Of a stretch of DNA of 64,000 bases, positions 62,629 through 64,000 are shown piece by piece. The DNA comes from MPNP01 sp963668325 (GTDB lineage Bacteria > Pseudomonadota > Alphaproteobacteria > Rhodobacterales > Rhodobacteraceae). Where the stretch lies: the NCBI GenBank assembly GCA_963668325.1, contig OY764222.1:3100001-3164000 (forward strand), written 5' to 3'. The notes under the pieces were generated by a model. The model did no database searches, was not told the DNA's origin, and was given only the letters and a program-made list of their open reading frames with translations. Position numbers and translations under genes: made by a program. The first letter of the stretch is position 1. Each line of letters opens with the position of its first letter.

Positions 62629-64000
62629 ATGTCCACACCCAAGATAATCATAGTAGGTGGTGGAACTGCTGGCTGGATGGCCGCCCTGTATTTAGAAAAA
62701 ACCTTTACCAATTTAGGCAAAGAAGCCGAAATAACAGTTATCGAGTCCAGCAAAATTCCAACGATTGGAGTAGGGGAAGGTACCACAGCCGTATTTTGGA
62801 ACTTTCTGAAGTTCCTTGAGATTGACGAGTTTGAATTTGTTAAGGAAACCAAGGCAACCTATAAATTTGGTATAAGGCACAAAAACTGGCAAACCAAAGG
62901 GGTCTCATATGAAGGCCCGATTGATTTACCCCACTCGATACCAGAGGTAGGCAATTTAGGCGGTGATCACTTCTGGCTTTACCTGGAATGTCTGGCAACC
63001 AACAAGCCCATTTCAGATATCCACCTGTTTACTTATCTAATGAATGAGGAAAGAGCTCCTTACACAATGATGGATGATTCCATAAAGCCCTTGTCAAATT
63101 ACATCCACGCATTCCACTTCGATCAAGCCAAGGTAGGTTCCTTCTTTCGCAAGAAAAGGACCTGGGTCAAGCATTTGGATGGTATCGTAGAAGGAGTAGA
63201 ACTGAAAAACGAATCTGGTGAAATAGACAATGTGGTTTTGGATAATGGTTCACGCATTTATGGTGATTTGTTTGTGGATTGTTCAGGTTTTCGGCGAATT
63301 CTGATTTCGAAATCACTCGGAGCAAAATGGGAAGATAAATCCACCTCTTTACCTGTAAACAGAGCATTACCATTCTGGCTGGAATTCGATGAGGATGAGG
63401 AAATTGCCCCATTTACGCTGGCAGAAGCACTGGATTGCGGTTGGATGTGGACCATCCCGACCCAAGAAAGAAAAGGTTGTGGCTATGTCTACTCGGACCA
63501 GTTCATTGATCCCGAAGACGCACGATTAGAGGTGGAAACCTATCTTGGGAAATCAATTAAGCCCCGAAATGATATTAAATTCACCTCAGGTTTCCTGGAG
63601 AATTCCTGTATAAAAAATTGCCTTTCACTAGGCTTGAGTCAATGTTTTTTTGAACCCTTGGAAGCAACCTCAATCCACTCGACTCTATTGCAACTCTTTA
63701 TGTTTGTAGAAAACAATCTTTTCAAAATACTTGAGGGTAATTTTGAAAGTAACGCTAAGTACAACAAATTTGTATCTGACCAAAATGAAGACATCCTGAA
63801 TTTTATAAATCTTCATTATTCAGGTGGAAGGCAAGATACTGCTTTTTGGAAATACGTACAGAATGAGTGCCTAACACCCAAGGTTAGGGATTTTCTTCAG
63901 AAAACCAGCAAAAGGACACCTAAGTACCGAGATTTTTCCAGACATGAGGATGGAACCTTACCAAGTATAGATGGCTCACTATATTTCCCTATCCTGGATG
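62629..64000 (+). CDS. Flavin-dependent tryptophan-halogenase-family protein, 3' end beyond window
   Basis: From ATG 62629 the frame stays open to the window end, 457 codons. It shows the flavin motif IIIVGGGTAGWMAALYLEK, GVGEGTTAVFWNFL, a Lys79 in ATYKFGIRHKNW at the position of the catalytic Lys of PrnA/RebH, the family signature GWMWTIPTQ and FFEPLEATSIHSTLLQ, where the halogenase catalytic Glu lies. These features support a real halogenase fold with flavin reductase partner elsewhere. Natural substrate is not readable; in bacteria with glycan loci such enzymes often have no known substrate. It follows the GH4 gene by 30 bases and is probably co-transcribed with it. Confidence 0.88.
   Translation, partial: MSTPKIIIVGGGTAGWMAALYLEKTFTNLGKEAEITVIESSKIPTIGVGEGTTAVFWNFLKFLEIDEFEFVKETKATYKFGIRHKNWQTKGVSYEGPIDLPHSIPEVGNLGGDHFWLYLECLATNKPISDIHLFTYLMNEERAPYTMMDDSIKPLSNYIHAFHFDQAKVGSFFRKKRTWVKHLDGIVEGVELKNESGEIDNVVLDNGSRIYGDLFVDCSGFRRILISKSLGAKWEDKSTSLPVNRALPFWLEFDEDEEIAPFTLAEALDCGWMWTIPTQERKGCGYVYSDQFIDPEDARLEVETYLGKSIKPRNDIKFTSGFLENSCIKNCLSLGLSQCFFEPLEATSIHSTLLQLFMFVENNLFKILEGNFESNAKYNKFVSDQNEDILNFINLHYSGGRQDTAFWKYVQNECLTPKVRDFLQKTSKRTPKYRDFSRHEDGTLPSIDGSLYFPILD

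Noticed and set aside
62629..64000. Halogenase as a tailoring enzyme for the disrupted leader peptide
   Set aside because: It lies more than 8 kb away behind other operons, on the opposite strand, and the reconstructed core contains no Trp.
1..64000. CRISPR array, rRNA or integrated prophage
   Set aside because: No regularly spaced repeats, no rRNA-like sequence and no phage structural genes were seen.

Overview
The window reads as a moderately AT-rich alphaproteobacterial chromosome. Three conserved gene orders support this: bolA next to a J-domain gene, cobS and cobT (13.8-17.8 kb); lpxC-bamD-recN on the minus strand (19.6-23.3 kb); and a DUF1289-type C-terminus at the left edge. No rRNA, convincing tRNA or CRISPR array is visible. 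The lineage cannot be narrowed further from sequence alone.

Layout. 0-7.5 kb is accessory. It holds the end of a DUF1289 protein, a decayed RloA/RloB-type ATPase plus TOPRIM pair, dusA, a large PcfJ-like protein, and an AbiEii-like nucleotidyltransferase with an unknown partner. 7.7-23.3 kb is mostly core: a small membrane protein, an autotransporter, a class-I amidotransferase, gatB, bolA, J-domain protein, cobS, cobT, aminopeptidase P, recN, bamD and lpxC. 23.8-25.7 kb is an unrecognised three-gene operon. 26.1-28.7 kb has an ECF sigma factor with a membrane partner, a four-EF-hand periplasmic protein and a divergent peptidoglycan glycosyltransferase. 28.7-39.7 kb is a sugar-acid or polyol locus: HIBADH-type reductase, PdxA-type dehydrogenase, DapA-type aldolase, MR/MLE dehydratase, a TctABC transporter, two Gfo/Idh/MocA dehydrogenases and a 2-hydroxyacid dehydrogenase. 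An Uma2 protein follows.

40.8-54.5 kb is the most striking part. Three minus-strand genes form an NHLM/NHLP-type peptide export system: an HlyD-like adaptor, a C39-peptidase ABC exporter and a second ABC exporter. Upstream on the same strand lies a double-glycine leader peptide gene cut in two by a 6959-bp GC-rich insertion (47398-54356). The insertion has 28-bp perfect terminal inverted repeats and 9-bp target duplications. Removing it with one duplication copy restores a 59-codon precursor in frame. The insertion is itself nested. It is an IS4/Tn5-like element whose long DUF4338-plus-DDE transposase gene was split by a second transposon (48479-52783; TG...CA ends, 5-bp duplication GAGGC). 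That inner transposon encodes a zinc-ribbon protein, an rve-type DDE transposase, an ExeA/TniB-like ATPase and a DUF3991/TOPRIM protein. Removing it restores the outer transposase in frame as well. The locus therefore records two successive insertions that silenced a peptide-export operon.

54.7-64 kb contains a family-5 (Dpp/Opp/Agp-like) ABC importer divergent from a GH4 glycosidase gene, which suggests uptake and cleavage of glycosides. A flavin-dependent tryptophan-halogenase-family gene follows and runs off the right edge.
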